A stretch of 64,000 nucleotides of DNA. It comes from Nostoc sp. UHCC 0702 (GTDB lineage: Bacteria; Cyanobacteriota; Cyanobacteriia; Cyanobacteriales; Nostocaceae). A program made the translations under genes and the position numbers. Below are positions 17,108 to 27,010 of this stretch, in pieces. The stretch's first letter is position 1. Each line of letters starts with the position of its first letter. The stretch lies in NCBI GenBank assembly GCA_017164015.1, contig CP071065.1:7593501-7657500 (forward strand), read 5' to 3'. The notes below the pieces were generated by a model. It was not told the origin of the DNA. It ran no database searches and saw nothing but the letters and a program-made list of their open reading frames with translations.

Positions 17108-17830
17108 TCAAGGCACTAACGCCAAAACAGCAGCAGGAGAACCTGAACCATCCCGCAACCGAAGAATTCCAATGACCAGAGTAGTACCTTTAGGCGGCAG
17201 TTGATCTAAATTCGTGAGGTTTTCCAGTACAATGCGCGATTGTTCTAATACTAGGCGGTTTGTAGCAAAACTGTTATCCTGTCCTGGGTCTACACCGTGA
17301 GTATCAATTCCTATACCGACAATTTGCCGTTCATTTAGTAGGAAGTGAGTAGCATCGCTGCTAAAACCTGGAAAATGAAAAGTTCCTTCAGCATCTCGAT
17401 TGAAGAATGCATCTTTATCCAACCATTTATCTTGCCAGCCAGTATTCAGTAACACCACACTACCAGAAGAAATCTGATTATATTTTTCTTCCCAAGCCAA
17501 AATATCAGCAATAGTTAAGGCATAGTCAGGATAAATTGCTGCGACTTCACGGATATCTATGACTATGGCAGGTACAACCAGTGAGTTGGCTGAGTATTGG
17601 TCAATTCCCACACTAGAACTGTGAAAACTGTTAGGTGCATTCATATGGGTGCTGCTATGTTCTCCTAAAGAGAAACGCCGCAGGTAATAGCCATCCTGTG
17701 AAAGTTCTGCAACAGTTGCAAATTCTACTGGTGGGTCGCCGGGCCATTGAGGAATACCAGTGTCAATTACATGGCTGAGGTGGATAACGCGTGAGTAAGT
17801 AATAGTACGCTGATTGTGTGATTCCATCAT
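17108..17830 (-). CDS. Cyclase-family (KynB-like) metal-dependent hydrolase
   Basis: 240 residues matching the cyclase/arylformamidase fold: an N-terminal IHLSHVIDTGIPQWPGDPP strand, the metal-site region near residue 57, and the C-terminal GIGIDTHGVDPG segment. The usual metal motif H-x-G-T-H-x-D-x-P-x-H is altered to HSSTHMNAPNSF: Asp is replaced by Asn and the last His by Ser. The metal site may therefore differ or activity may be reduced. Family members hydrolyse N-formylkynurenine or other amides; the role here is unknown. The 3' end abuts repeat arrays. Confidence 0.75.
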   Translation of the reverse strand: MMESHNQRTITYSRVIHLSHVIDTGIPQWPGDPPVEFATVAELSQDGYYLRRFSLGEHSSTHMNAPNSFHSSSVGIDQYSANSLVVPAIVIDIREVAAIYPDYALTIADILAWEEKYNQISSGSVVLLNTGWQDKWLDKDAFFNRDAEGTFHFPGFSSDATHFLLNERQIVGIGIDTHGVDPGQDNSFATNRLVLEQSRIVLENLTNLDQLPPKGTTLVIGILRLRDGSGSPAAVLALVP

Positions 17831-17966
17831 CCCAACCTTGCGCCTTTTTAGTAGAAGGTTTTTCCTGACTTTGCCAGAATACCCTTACAATAACGAAGGT
17901 TTAGTGTTTTTTCAAAGGGTAGTTTCTAGCGAGTTGGTTTACCTGTGCGATCGCTAATATTATCCC

Positions 17967-19175
17967 CTATTCATCCATTTCTTTTAATGTGGCTAATGCT
18001 GAAGGAGATAACCTACTCAGATAGCGGAATATCCAATATTTAAATATAGTATTTAAAATCACAGGAAACGTAGCAATAAACATAAATATTACACTTCTAT
18101 TTGCTGCAATACCTAAATGTTCTGACAATCCTTCAAGAAGGATTTCCCATCCATGTGGGGAGTGGAATCCAACAAATATATCTGTAAATAAAATAATTAA
18201 GAAAGCCTTAGCGCTGTCACTAATACCATAAACAAGTTCATCTATAAAAGACTTGACAATCACAATTTCTCTTTTACTATTAGCAATGACGATGCCAAAA
18301 GCAATTAGTGATATTAGATCTGCAAAAATATTACTAATTGCATTGATATTTTTATGACGAAATTCTTCAGCTATTTCAATGGCTTTTTCTTTAGTACTTT
18401 CTTCTATAGCCTCTGGAGATAGTGGCGGATGTTCATGAATCAAGTTTTGGAATCTCAATCTTTTTTGAAATAAATTTAATTCGCTAATAGCCTCTTCTTG
18501 CATTTGCGAATTGAGAAAAATTTGAGTGACATTTTCACTTTGAATACTTTTGACTATCGGATTGATCACAAGCTGGTTAGATAACTGCTGCGTTAAAAGA
18601 GGCACAATAATTATAAGTAATAAGAATTTGATTGCAGTTGTAGTGCGTCTTCTGGAAATCTGAAAATTTCTGACAAACTCTTCTTCAGCCTGTGGTGTTA
18701 AATCAGATTTAATTTTATTAATTGTCCTGCCAATAGACCTTGGCAATACTCCTGTTTTTTGAGAGATAATAACTTTAATCCCATTTAACGAATCTGATCG
18801 TTTATTATTTTGATTCTGATTAATTTCTGGACTTGGAGAAATTGCTATTGAATTCCTATAACTATCTAGTTCATCTCTGAATGTATACTTGTCTATCACT
18901 TCATCAATAAACTGAAGCTTTTCTAATAAAGCTGCATTGGAAATATTCAGTACTGAACGACTTAACTGGAATTCTGCCAACCTAACTTTGATAATAGTTA
19001 AGTTTTGATTCAGGCATCCTTGCCAATAAGACATAGAGTTGTCAGTATAATTGCCTGATTCAGCAGATATTTTTTGATGCCCAAAGTATTCTGCTTCGAT
19101 ATTTTTAATTGTCTGAGCAGCCTTGTATGCTTCTAATAGCGCTCTTTCTGGCGTGTCTAAAAACCATTGGTTCAT
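17967..19175 (-). CDS. pxcA: Proton extrusion protein PxcA (CemA homologue)
   Basis: 402 residues. A hydrophilic N-terminal half, typical of cyanobacterial PxcA, precedes the CemA domain with four membrane spans: about residues 184-202 (FLLLIIIVPLLT), 285-300 (FADLISLIAFGIVIA), 325-345 and 365-390. The signature region VKSFIDELVYGISDSAKAF and the following GFHSPHGWE motif are present. PxcA is needed for light-induced proton release and is related to chloroplast CemA. The start gives the MNQWFLDTPERALLEAY N-terminus seen in the family. The gene appears monocistronic. Confidence 0.9.
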   Translation of the reverse strand: MNQWFLDTPERALLEAYKAAQTIKNIEAEYFGHQKISAESGNYTDNSMSYWQGCLNQNLTIIKVRLAEFQLSRSVLNISNAALLEKLQFIDEVIDKYTFRDELDSYRNSIAISPSPEINQNQNNKRSDSLNGIKVIISQKTGVLPRSIGRTINKIKSDLTPQAEEEFVRNFQISRRRTTTAIKFLLLIIIVPLLTQQLSNQLVINPIVKSIQSENVTQIFLNSQMQEEAISELNLFQKRLRFQNLIHEHPPLSPEAIEESTKEKAIEIAEEFRHKNINAISNIFADLISLIAFGIVIANSKREIVIVKSFIDELVYGISDSAKAFLIILFTDIFVGFHSPHGWEILLEGLSEHLGIAANRSVIFMFIATFPVILNTIFKYWIFRYLSRLSPSALATLKEMDE

Positions 19176-19632
19176 TGGTCACACAATTTCAAATTTACCA
19201 ATATTGATTATTCTACCTCTATCTCGTTTACCTGACTCAGCACTCATGGTCGCATCCTTTGCCCGACATAAACAATTCCTAGTACAGGTCGGCGGAAATA
19301 AACTTACCATTCAAAACAGCCAGAAAGCCCAAAATTAAAGCCTTTTGACTTTTGACTTTTGACTTTTGACTTCCGCCTTGCGGTACTAGCTGCTTGACGG
19401 AATTCCCTAAGTTGTGCAAAAACATCCATAGCGGTAGATGGAGATTGGTTGTGCTTTTTTCATCTTCCGTTATTGGGGTGCTTGTTATTACAGGCATTCC
19501 TTTCTTTTTTGGCAACTAACAACTGACAACTGACAACTAACCACTAATTTTAGGAATTAGAGAAAAACCTTTGTATAAGAAAGTAGAACTATTTTTCAGT
19601 CAATTTCATTAATATTTATAGGAAATTGCATC
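19176..19632. other. Intergenic region with heptad arrays, no gene
   Basis: CTTTTGA heptads (about 19340-19372) and AACTGAC heptads (about 19517-19545) occupy part of this divergent promoter region between pxcA and the TPR gene. A minus-strand 78-codon frame crosses one of these arrays and has no family features; it is not called. Confidence 0.6.
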
Positions 19633-21291
19633 ATGAAGTTTGATTATGCACTGGTGTTAGCAATGATTGGAGTATCAATTGCCGTAGTACAACCGCAAAC
19701 TACTGTGGCACTATCCTCAACTCCAGTTGCCAAGCTTGCCAAAGCAACGACGGTGCAAATTGACAATCACGAAAATGATATTGTTCTGACTGCCCAAATA
19801 CCCAATGCTGAAGATTTATTAGTTCAGGCTGGAGAAAAGTACGATCGCAAAGACTATAAAGGAGCAATTGAAGTTTACACCACAGCGATCAGGATTAATC
19901 CGAACGATCCTCTAGGTTACATTGGGCGGGGACTTGCCCGTTATCGGTTAGCAGACTATAAAGGAGCAATAGAAGATTACACCTTAGCTCTCAAGATTAA
20001 TCCCAATTATGCTTTAGCCTACAACAACCGGGGACTTGCTCGCTATGATTTGGGAGACAATCAAGGAGCGATCGCAGATTACAATCAAGCCTTGCAAATT
20101 AATCCTAAATATGCATTAGCTTATTACAACCGGGGGCTGGCTCAGTATAAATTGGGAAAATTACAACAAGCGATCGCTGATTATCAGCAAGCCTTGGAAA
20201 TTAATCCAAACTATGATGATGCCTACTATAACCGGGGGCTTGCCTACTATGACTTGAAAGACAACCTTGCAGCAATTGCCGATTACAACCAAGCCATCAA
20301 GATTAATCCCAACGCTGCTGATGCCTACTACAACCGAGGACTTGCCTATTATGACTTAGGAGACAACCTTGCAGCAATTGACAACTATACCTTAGCCTTA
20401 AAGATTAATCCCAACGATGCCGATACCTACTACAACCGGGGACTTGCCCGCTATCAGTTGACAGACTTACAAGGTGCAATTGCTGATTACAATCAAGCTA
20501 TCAAGATTAATCCTAACGCTACTGATGCCTACATTCGCCGGGGAGTTGTTCGCTATGAGTTAGGAGACAACAAAGCAGCAATTGCCGATTACAACCAAGC
20601 CATTAAAATTAATCCTAACACTGCTGATGCTTACTACAACCGGGGACTTGCCCGCAATAAATTGGGAGATTACCAAGGGGCGATCGCTGATTACAGCCAA
20701 GCCATCAAAATTAATCCTAACACTGCTGATGCCTACATTGGGCGCGGTGTTGCCCGCTATAAATTGGGAGATCACAAAGGAGCGATCGCAGATTATAATC
20801 AAGCTCTCAAGATTAATCCCAACGATGCTTTAACCTACTACAACTTGGGAACTGCCCGTTCAGCTTTGGGAGACAAAAAAGGGGCAATTGAAGATTACAC
20901 CACAGCCATCAAGATTAATCCCAACGATGCCGAAGCTTACTACAACCGGGGAAATGCCCGTTCTGCCTTAGAAGACAATCAAGGGGCAATTGAAGATTAC
21001 AACCAAGCCATCAAGATTAATCCTAACTATGCCGCAGCCTATGGCAACCGAGGAAATGCCCGCTATGATTTGGGAGATAAACAAGCAGCAATTGAAGATT
21101 ACAATCAAGTTATCAAGATTGATCCCAAAGATGCTTTAGCCTACAACAATCGGGGAATTGCCCGCTATGAGTTGGGAGATCAACAGGGGGCGATCGCAGA
21201 TTTACAAAAAGCTGCTAAACTCTTTCAAGAACAAGGAAAAACAGATGATTATAAACAAATTTTACAGTTAATTAAAAAGCTTCAGCGATAG
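19633..21291 (+). CDS. Exported tetratricopeptide-repeat protein
   Basis: 552 residues. An N-terminal hydrophobic segment (YALVLAMIGVSIAVV) looks like a signal peptide. From about residue 57 to 540 there are about fourteen consecutive 34-residue TPR units, each close to YYNRGLARYxLGDxxGAI followed by ADYNQAIKINPN. The DNA units are 102 bases each and very similar, which favours unequal recombination and copy-number change. TPR solenoids bind proteins; the partner is unknown. A separate gene begins 480 bases downstream and encodes another TPR-containing protein. Confidence 0.88.
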   Translation: MKFDYALVLAMIGVSIAVVQPQTTVALSSTPVAKLAKATTVQIDNHENDIVLTAQIPNAEDLLVQAGEKYDRKDYKGAIEVYTTAIRINPNDPLGYIGRGLARYRLADYKGAIEDYTLALKINPNYALAYNNRGLARYDLGDNQGAIADYNQALQINPKYALAYYNRGLAQYKLGKLQQAIADYQQALEINPNYDDAYYNRGLAYYDLKDNLAAIADYNQAIKINPNAADAYYNRGLAYYDLGDNLAAIDNYTLALKINPNDADTYYNRGLARYQLTDLQGAIADYNQAIKINPNATDAYIRRGVVRYELGDNKAAIADYNQAIKINPNTADAYYNRGLARNKLGDYQGAIADYSQAIKINPNTADAYIGRGVARYKLGDHKGAIADYNQALKINPNDALTYYNLGTARSALGDKKGAIEDYTTAIKINPNDAEAYYNRGNARSALEDNQGAIEDYNQAIKINPNYAAAYGNRGNARYDLGDKQAAIEDYNQVIKIDPKDALAYNNRGIARYELGDQQGAIADLQKAAKLFQEQGKTDDYKQILQLIKKLQR

Positions 21292-21774
21292 AAAGTGGGG
21301 ATTAGTTGACATGTTGAAATAGTCCTGCCAAACCCTCCTTGTCCTAGTTGAGTGAGAATTTGGTAGCGTCCAGCGACTGTTTGACCCAGCATGAAATTTA
21401 CCCTTGTTCCTAGAATTACTCACTCACAGATTTGTTAATCTTGATTTTTACACATAAGTTATATCATGTCCGTTTAAACACTTATGATATCTGTGGAGGT
21501 CGGTAATTGGGAATTGGTAATTGGTAATTGGTTTTGAGTATTACCTATTACCCATTACCTATTACCTATTACCTATTACCAAGCAAACCGACTATATCGT
21601 AAGTAATTAACCGAACTTGATATTATAGCGGTTTTTCATTGTCTGTAATACACTTTCGCTTGGGGAGTTAGGAGTTAGGAGTTAGGAGTTATTTCTCCCC
21701 TGCCCCCCTGCCCCCCTGCTCCCCTACCCCCCTGCTCTCGATTCCCAAGACAGTAAATTAAATGACATTAGCCT
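21292..21774. other. Intergenic region with a family B MITE and repeat DNA
   Basis: A family B element (21461-21623) is followed by GTTAGGA heptads (21666-21692) and C-rich CCCCCCTG units (about 21696-21735) just before the glycosyltransferase start. No gene is seen. Confidence 0.7.
21461..21623. mobile_element. MITE family B, second copy, inverted, short heptad array (163 bp)
   Basis: It begins ATATCATGTCCGTTTAAAC and ends CCGAACTTGATAT. Flanking portions are the reverse complement of 8810-9035, but the internal array is shorter (roughly seven TTACCTA/TTACCCA units versus about fifteen). The two copies therefore differ mostly in array length. Confidence 0.8.
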
Positions 21775-22968
21775 ATGAGTCTTAGTCTGTGCATGATTGT
21801 CAAAAATGAAGAAGCCGCACTACCGCAATGCTTGAGCAGTGTTAAAAATGTTGTAGATGAAATGATAGTGCTGGATACAGGGTCAAGCGATCGCACTCTT
21901 CATATTGCTAAACAATTTGGTGCAAAAGTTCATCACTTTGAATGGTGTAACAATTTCAGTGCTGCTCGCAATGCTGCTCTCAAATATGTTACTGGTGATT
22001 GGATTCTGGTATTAGATGCCGATGAAACACTGACAGCAAATATTGTGCCGCACATCAAAGCAGTCATGCAAAGAGAAGAATATCTGCTGATTAACCTCAT
22101 CCGTCAAGAAGTTGGTGCAGTACAATCACCCTATTCCTTGGTTTCTAGGCTATTTCGCAATCATCCAGATATTCGCTTTGAACGTCCCTATCATGCCTTA
22201 GTGGATGACAGCGTGTCTGTGATTTTAACCAAGGAACCCCATTGGCAGATAGGTTATTTGCAAGGAGTGGCAATTTTACATAAAGGATATCAAAAAACTG
22301 CCATCGCCCAAAATAATAAATATGCTAAAGCACAAGTGGCGATGGAAGAGTTTCTGGCTACCCATCCTCATGATCCATATGTTTGTAGTAAATTGGGGGC
22401 GTTGTATGTAGAAACTGGCAAAATCACCAAAGGTATAGAGTTACTCAAACGAGGAGTTGCAGCTAGTGAAGAAAACTATGAAATTTTGTATGAACTGCAC
22501 TACCATTTAGGCATTGCCCACAGTCATTTGCAAAACTCACAACAAGCAATTTACCACTATCAAGCTGCCATTAAATTGCCAATTTATCCCATGCTCAAAC
22601 TAGGAGCATACAACAATCTGGGCAATTTACTTAAAGCATCTGGAAATCTTAACGGTGCAAAAACAGCTTACGAAACTGCTTTGAAAATAGACCCTGATTT
22701 TGCTGCTGGACATTATAATTTGGGGATGATATTGAAAGCTTTGGGCTTATTGACAGATGCGATCGCCTCTTACCAAAAAGCCATCAGGTTAAATCCCAGT
22801 TATGCCGAAGCTTATCAAAATTTAGGAGTCGTATTGTTGAAACTTGGCAATGTCCAAGCTAGTTTAACAGCTTTTGGTAATGCGATCGTGCTTCACGAAC
22901 AGCAAAACCCCGAAGAGGCAAAGAGATTACGTCAGGGTTTGCGAGACATGGGTTTAATTAAGTCGTAA
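21775..22968 (+). CDS. Family 2 glycosyltransferase with C-terminal TPR domain
   Basis: 397 residues. The N-terminal GT-A domain starts MSLSLCMIVKNEEAALPQCL, has the nucleotide-binding VLDTGSSDRT segment, the WCNNFSAARNAAL helix and a D-x-D-like ILVLDADET at about residue 83. From about residue 200 there are TPR motifs, including YNNLGNLLKASGNLNGA and AYQNLGVVLLKLGN. This is the SunS/cyanobacterial GT2-TPR architecture. It probably transfers a sugar to protein or glycan; the acceptor is unknown. Confidence 0.85.
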   Translation: MSLSLCMIVKNEEAALPQCLSSVKNVVDEMIVLDTGSSDRTLHIAKQFGAKVHHFEWCNNFSAARNAALKYVTGDWILVLDADETLTANIVPHIKAVMQREEYLLINLIRQEVGAVQSPYSLVSRLFRNHPDIRFERPYHALVDDSVSVILTKEPHWQIGYLQGVAILHKGYQKTAIAQNNKYAKAQVAMEEFLATHPHDPYVCSKLGALYVETGKITKGIELLKRGVAASEENYEILYELHYHLGIAHSHLQNSQQAIYHYQAAIKLPIYPMLKLGAYNNLGNLLKASGNLNGAKTAYETALKIDPDFAAGHYNLGMILKALGLLTDAIASYQKAIRLNPSYAEAYQNLGVVLLKLGNVQASLTAFGNAIVLHEQQNPEEAKRLRQGLRDMGLIKS

Positions 22969-23121
22969 GCCTCTGTTAGAGCCGTTTTTCGCTTTTGCGA
23001 CACATAAAAAAACACTTTCTTCCCCCACTCCCTGTGTTTCTTCAGAGTCAGTTCACAAGATAGTGATTGCATAATTTATAGAAAAAAGGTATACACCTAA
23101 AGACTAGGATATTGCGTAATT

Positions 23122-25773
23122 ATGCAGCGCAGACCAGAATCTAGTACACTTGCACCTATGCGGCGATCACTAATTATTTCATTAGTGGGGCTAACTGCCC
23201 TGATTATGGCTCATGGTATGGCACTGCTCTACCAAATTCAGCCAGGAATATCTTTATGGTATCCGCCATCGGGAGTTGCGATCGCCCTGACATTCTGGTT
23301 TGGCCCCTATGGTATTGTCCTGACAGGGGTTGCATCGCTACTAATGTCACCTTTTTGGGGATTGCATGGTTGGAATCAATTAGCTGCTTTAATTGGTATC
23401 ATCGAACCTTTGATTGCCTGGTTACTTTACCGTCGTCTGTGGCGGGGTTCGCTAACATTCAATAACCTCAAAGATGCTGCTATTTTTACCTTGAGTGTAC
23501 CGTTAGTAGCGTCTAGTAGTGTAGCTATAGTTGGCAACTTGGTTTGGGTAGCGCTAGGCCAAATGTCTGCTGACGAATTAGCTCTAAATATTCCTCATTG
23601 GTGGTTGGGTAATGCCATAGGAGTTATGGCAATTACGCCTACCGTTCTTTTAATAGTAACTCCATGCTTGCAATTTTGGAGGTTGTTACCCAATTCAGAA
23701 TTATTAAACACTTCATCCAATTTAAATTTCCAGTTATCGCGCCGTTTGTTAATAGAATTATCCGCCATATTATTCTTTTGTATAGCCACAGCAATTATCA
23801 CCGTTTCAGAAACTCACGAATCAGGTTTTAAGTTCCAACAGTTATCATTTTTAAGCTTTGTTCCAGTGATGTGGGCTGCTACCCGCTTTGGAGTCACCAG
23901 CGGTATGTTAATTTCTAGCTTCTGTGTACTGGTGACATTGTTATGCTACCTAATTGCCTATCCCAACAGTATATCGTTGCCTACTTTTCCAGTACAAGCA
24001 GAAGTTTTGCACGTCCATAAACTGAGTTTATTGGTACAGTGTGTAGTGAGTTTGCTAGTGGGAGTTGCCATTACAGAAAGAGCAAAGATTCAAGTAGCCT
24101 TGGCTGTGGAAAGGGTACGATTGGGAGAATATCAAGCCCGTGCAGAACTATCGGAAAAACTCATTGAAGTGAATAATTCACTTGTAAAAACTAACGCTCG
24201 TCTTGAGGAATATAATCAAGAAAAAGATGAATTGCTCAAACGCGAACAAGCTCTTCGCCGTCGGCTTGGTAATATTTTAGAAGGCATGACTGATGCATTT
24301 ATTGCTGTTAATCGAGACTGGCAAATTACTTATGTAAATCAACAAGCTGCCAAAATTCAAGGAGTAGCACCAGAAAACCTGATTGGTAAAAATTACTGGG
24401 AACAGTGGCCCGCCACTAAAGGTACAAAATTTGATCAAGAATATTGGCGATCGCTTAATCAAGAAATACCTGTCCATTTTGAGGCATTCTATGAAACATA
24501 CGACATGTGGTTTGAAATCCACGCCTACCCTTTTGAAGATGGTTTTGGTATATTTTTGAGAAATATTACTGAACGTAAGCAGGCAGAAGTAGAGCGCGAA
24601 AATCTGTTAACGCGAGAACAAACTGCACGCAGTGAAGCCGAAGCAGCCAACCGATATAAGGATCAATTCCTAGCAGTCCTCTCTCATGAATTACGTACTC
24701 CGCTCAATCCTATATTGGGTTGGGTAATATTATTGAGGAGCCGTAAATTAGAAGGAGAAACCCTACTTCGGGGATTAGAAACCATCGAACGCAATACTAA
24801 ATTGCAAATTAAATTGATTGAAGATTTATTAGATGTCTCTCGCATTCAGCAAGGAAAATTAGTTTTAAATATTCAGCCTGTTAATTTAGTTAAAGCTATT
24901 GAAGAAGCGTTAGAAACTGTACATTTAGCAGTGGAAGCAAAAAATATTCAAATTCAAACTTTATTTGAACCAAATATAGGAATGATTTCAGGAGACGCAG
25001 CGCGTCTCCAACAAATTTTTTGGAACTTACTTTCCAATGCAGTTAAATTTACTCCATCAGGAGGGCAAATACAAGTGCGGCTAGTACAGGTTGACAACTT
25101 TGTTGAGCTGCAAATTCAAGATACTGGAAAGGGCATTAACGCTGAATTTATACCCCATATTTTTGAATATTTTCGTCAAGCAGATGGAGCAATTACTCGA
25201 CAATTTGGTGGATTAGGTTTAGGACTAGCTATTACTCGTCATTTGACTGAGTTGCATGGTGGAACTGTCAAAGCAGAGAGTCTAGGAGAAGGTATGGGGG
25301 CAACATTTACAGTCAGATTACCATTGATGCTCAATATTACACAAAAAGACGAAAATACTGTCAAACAACATAATTATTTAAATTTAGAAGGACTGCATAT
25401 TTTAGTAGTAGATGATGAGATAGATACACGGGATTTTCTTTCGATAATGCTCAAACAATTTGGAGCAATGGTATCAGTGGTAGCATCGGCAGGAGAAGCC
25501 TTAGAATTCATTGCCAAATCCAAAATTGATTTACTATTAAGTGATATTGGTATGCCAGGAATAGATGGCTACATGCTCATGCATTTAATTAGAGCAATGC
25601 CACCAGAACAAGGAGGGCAAATTCCAGCGATCGCGTTAACTGCTTATGCTGGAGAAATGAACCAAAAACAAGCATTGTCAGCGGGGTATCAGCTGCATTT
25701 AGTTAAGCCCGTAGAACCAGATGTATTGTTAAAGGCAATAACGCAAGTTTTAGCGCAACCAAGTTTCAACTAA
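23122..25773 (+). CDS. MASE1-PAS hybrid histidine kinase with receiver
   Basis: 883 residues. Residues about 10-320 form a MASE1 multi-pass membrane sensor (ISLWYPPSGVAIALTFWFGP). A coiled coil (325-375), a PAS domain (about 380-485), HisKA with the phosphoacceptor His522 in AVLSHELRTPLN, HATPase_c with NLLSNAVKF and DTGKGIN boxes, and a C-terminal receiver with phosphoacceptor Asp808 (LLLSDIGMPGIDG) follow. The receiver implies a phosphorelay or diffusible output. A GalU-like gene starts seven bases after the stop, so the two are probably cotranscribed. Confidence 0.9.
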   Translation: MQRRPESSTLAPMRRSLIISLVGLTALIMAHGMALLYQIQPGISLWYPPSGVAIALTFWFGPYGIVLTGVASLLMSPFWGLHGWNQLAALIGIIEPLIAWLLYRRLWRGSLTFNNLKDAAIFTLSVPLVASSSVAIVGNLVWVALGQMSADELALNIPHWWLGNAIGVMAITPTVLLIVTPCLQFWRLLPNSELLNTSSNLNFQLSRRLLIELSAILFFCIATAIITVSETHESGFKFQQLSFLSFVPVMWAATRFGVTSGMLISSFCVLVTLLCYLIAYPNSISLPTFPVQAEVLHVHKLSLLVQCVVSLLVGVAITERAKIQVALAVERVRLGEYQARAELSEKLIEVNNSLVKTNARLEEYNQEKDELLKREQALRRRLGNILEGMTDAFIAVNRDWQITYVNQQAAKIQGVAPENLIGKNYWEQWPATKGTKFDQEYWRSLNQEIPVHFEAFYETYDMWFEIHAYPFEDGFGIFLRNITERKQAEVERENLLTREQTARSEAEAANRYKDQFLAVLSHELRTPLNPILGWVILLRSRKLEGETLLRGLETIERNTKLQIKLIEDLLDVSRIQQGKLVLNIQPVNLVKAIEEALETVHLAVEAKNIQIQTLFEPNIGMISGDAARLQQIFWNLLSNAVKFTPSGGQIQVRLVQVDNFVELQIQDTGKGINAEFIPHIFEYFRQADGAITRQFGGLGLGLAITRHLTELHGGTVKAESLGEGMGATFTVRLPLMLNITQKDENTVKQHNYLNLEGLHILVVDDEIDTRDFLSIMLKQFGAMVSVVASAGEALEFIAKSKIDLLLSDIGMPGIDGYMLMHLIRAMPPEQGGQIPAIALTAYAGEMNQKQALSAGYQLHLVKPVEPDVLLKAITQVLAQPSFN

Positions 25774-25779
25774 CAATTT

Positions 25780-26661
25780 ATGCACAAAAATAAAGTTAGC
25801 AAAGCTGTGATTCCGGCTGCTGGTTTCGGTACTCGTTTGTTTCCAGCGACGAAAGTTGTCAAAAAAGAACTTTTCCCAATTATTGATCGAGATGGCAGAG
25901 CAAAACCCGTGATTCTGGCAATTGTTGAAGAAGCAATCAGTGCTGGAATTACAGAAATTGGCATTGTGGTGCAGCCAGATGACGTAGCCATTTTCACAGA
26001 TTTATTTAAAAATCCACCATCAACAGAACTTTTGCAGAAACTTTCACCTCAAAATCAAGAATACAGCCAATATTTGCAAGATTTGGGCAGTAAAATAGTC
26101 ATCTTAACGCAAGAGAAACAAGAAGGCTACGGTCATGCAGTATTTTGTGCTAAAGACTGGGTACAGAATGAGCCATTTCTGTTAATGCTGGGCGATCATG
26201 TTTATAGTTCTGACACGGAAATATCTTGCTCTCGTCAAATTTTGAATGTTTACGAACAAGTCAATGAAAGTGTTGTGAGCTTAACAATTATGCCAGAAAC
26301 AATGCTTTATAAAGCTGGTTGCGTGAAAGGAGAATGGCAAGAATTAAACTCAATTTTAACAGTAACCCAAGTCTACGAAAAACCTACTATTGATTATGCA
26401 CAACAGCATTTACATGTAGAAGGAATGGCAGAAGATGAGTTTTTATGTATATTTGGATTGTATGTACTCACGCCAATAATTTTTGATTGTTTAGCAGAAA
26501 ACATCAATAAAAACTTGCGCGATCGCGGTGAATTTCAGCTAACAACCACTCTTGATAATTTGCGACAACAAGAGGGAATGACGGGATATCTTGTCAAAGG
26601 AAAGTGTTTTGATACAGGATTGCCAGATGCTTATCGACAGACAATAATTGATTATAAGTAG
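25780..26661 (+). CDS. UTP-glucose-1-phosphate uridylyltransferase-like nucleotidyltransferase
   Basis: 293 residues, the normal GalU length. The N-terminal nucleotide-binding signature AAGFGTRLFPATKVVKKE is followed by FPIIDRDGRAKPVI, the EGYGHAVFCAKDW segment, the metal-site MLGDHVY and VYEKPTID. It has a GalU-type G-x-G-T-R-x-x-P-x-T-K core, but FPIIDRDGRAKP replaces the usual L-P-I-V-D-K-P, so nucleotide or sugar specificity may differ. It would supply UDP-glucose or a similar donor. Tight linkage to the upstream MASE1 kinase is unusual for this enzyme. Confidence 0.8.
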   Translation: MHKNKVSKAVIPAAGFGTRLFPATKVVKKELFPIIDRDGRAKPVILAIVEEAISAGITEIGIVVQPDDVAIFTDLFKNPPSTELLQKLSPQNQEYSQYLQDLGSKIVILTQEKQEGYGHAVFCAKDWVQNEPFLLMLGDHVYSSDTEISCSRQILNVYEQVNESVVSLTIMPETMLYKAGCVKGEWQELNSILTVTQVYEKPTIDYAQQHLHVEGMAEDEFLCIFGLYVLTPIIFDCLAENINKNLRDRGEFQLTTTLDNLRQQEGMTGYLVKGKCFDTGLPDAYRQTIIDYK

Positions 26662-27010
26662 GGAATAGGGTATGGGGTGTCACTGCGGTGAAGCAATGGA
26701 ATCTTGGGGTTTTCCCCAAGTCGAGCAAATAGTTACGATTTATGAAGAAATGAAATTTGAAATGCCTTTGCTGCAATGGTAAAAAATCATTGCTGTAGTC
26801 ACACAAATTGCCTTAAATCAACTAAGTTTCTACTCAGAAACCCCACATACAAAGGCTGTGGGCAAAGCGCGATCGCGCAGTGGCTCCACCCTGCGGGAAG
26901 CTGTACAAGCGTCTACAGCACACAGCACTTTGCTATATTGCTGGTTAACAAATCATCAAGCTTGGGAATTCTAACAAGAGCAATACTCAAAGCTAACTTC
27001 CAGGTCAGAG
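26662..27010. other. Intergenic region, one 36-codon frame only
   Basis: A short plus-strand frame at 26672-26782 ends EEMKFEMPLLQW. It could be a gene fragment, but I recognise no family. The rest contains a GCGCGATCGCGC palindrome (about 26867-26878) and no clear terminator for the GalU-like gene. Confidence 0.4.

Noticed and set aside
19279..19515. 78-codon minus-strand frame between pxcA and the TPR gene
   Set aside because: It reads through a CTTTTGA heptad array (SQKSKVKSQK) and has no family features.
26672..26782. 36-codon frame ending EEMKFEMPLLQW after the GalU-like gene
   Set aside because: Could be a gene fragment, but no homologous family comes to mind and there is no ribosome binding site.
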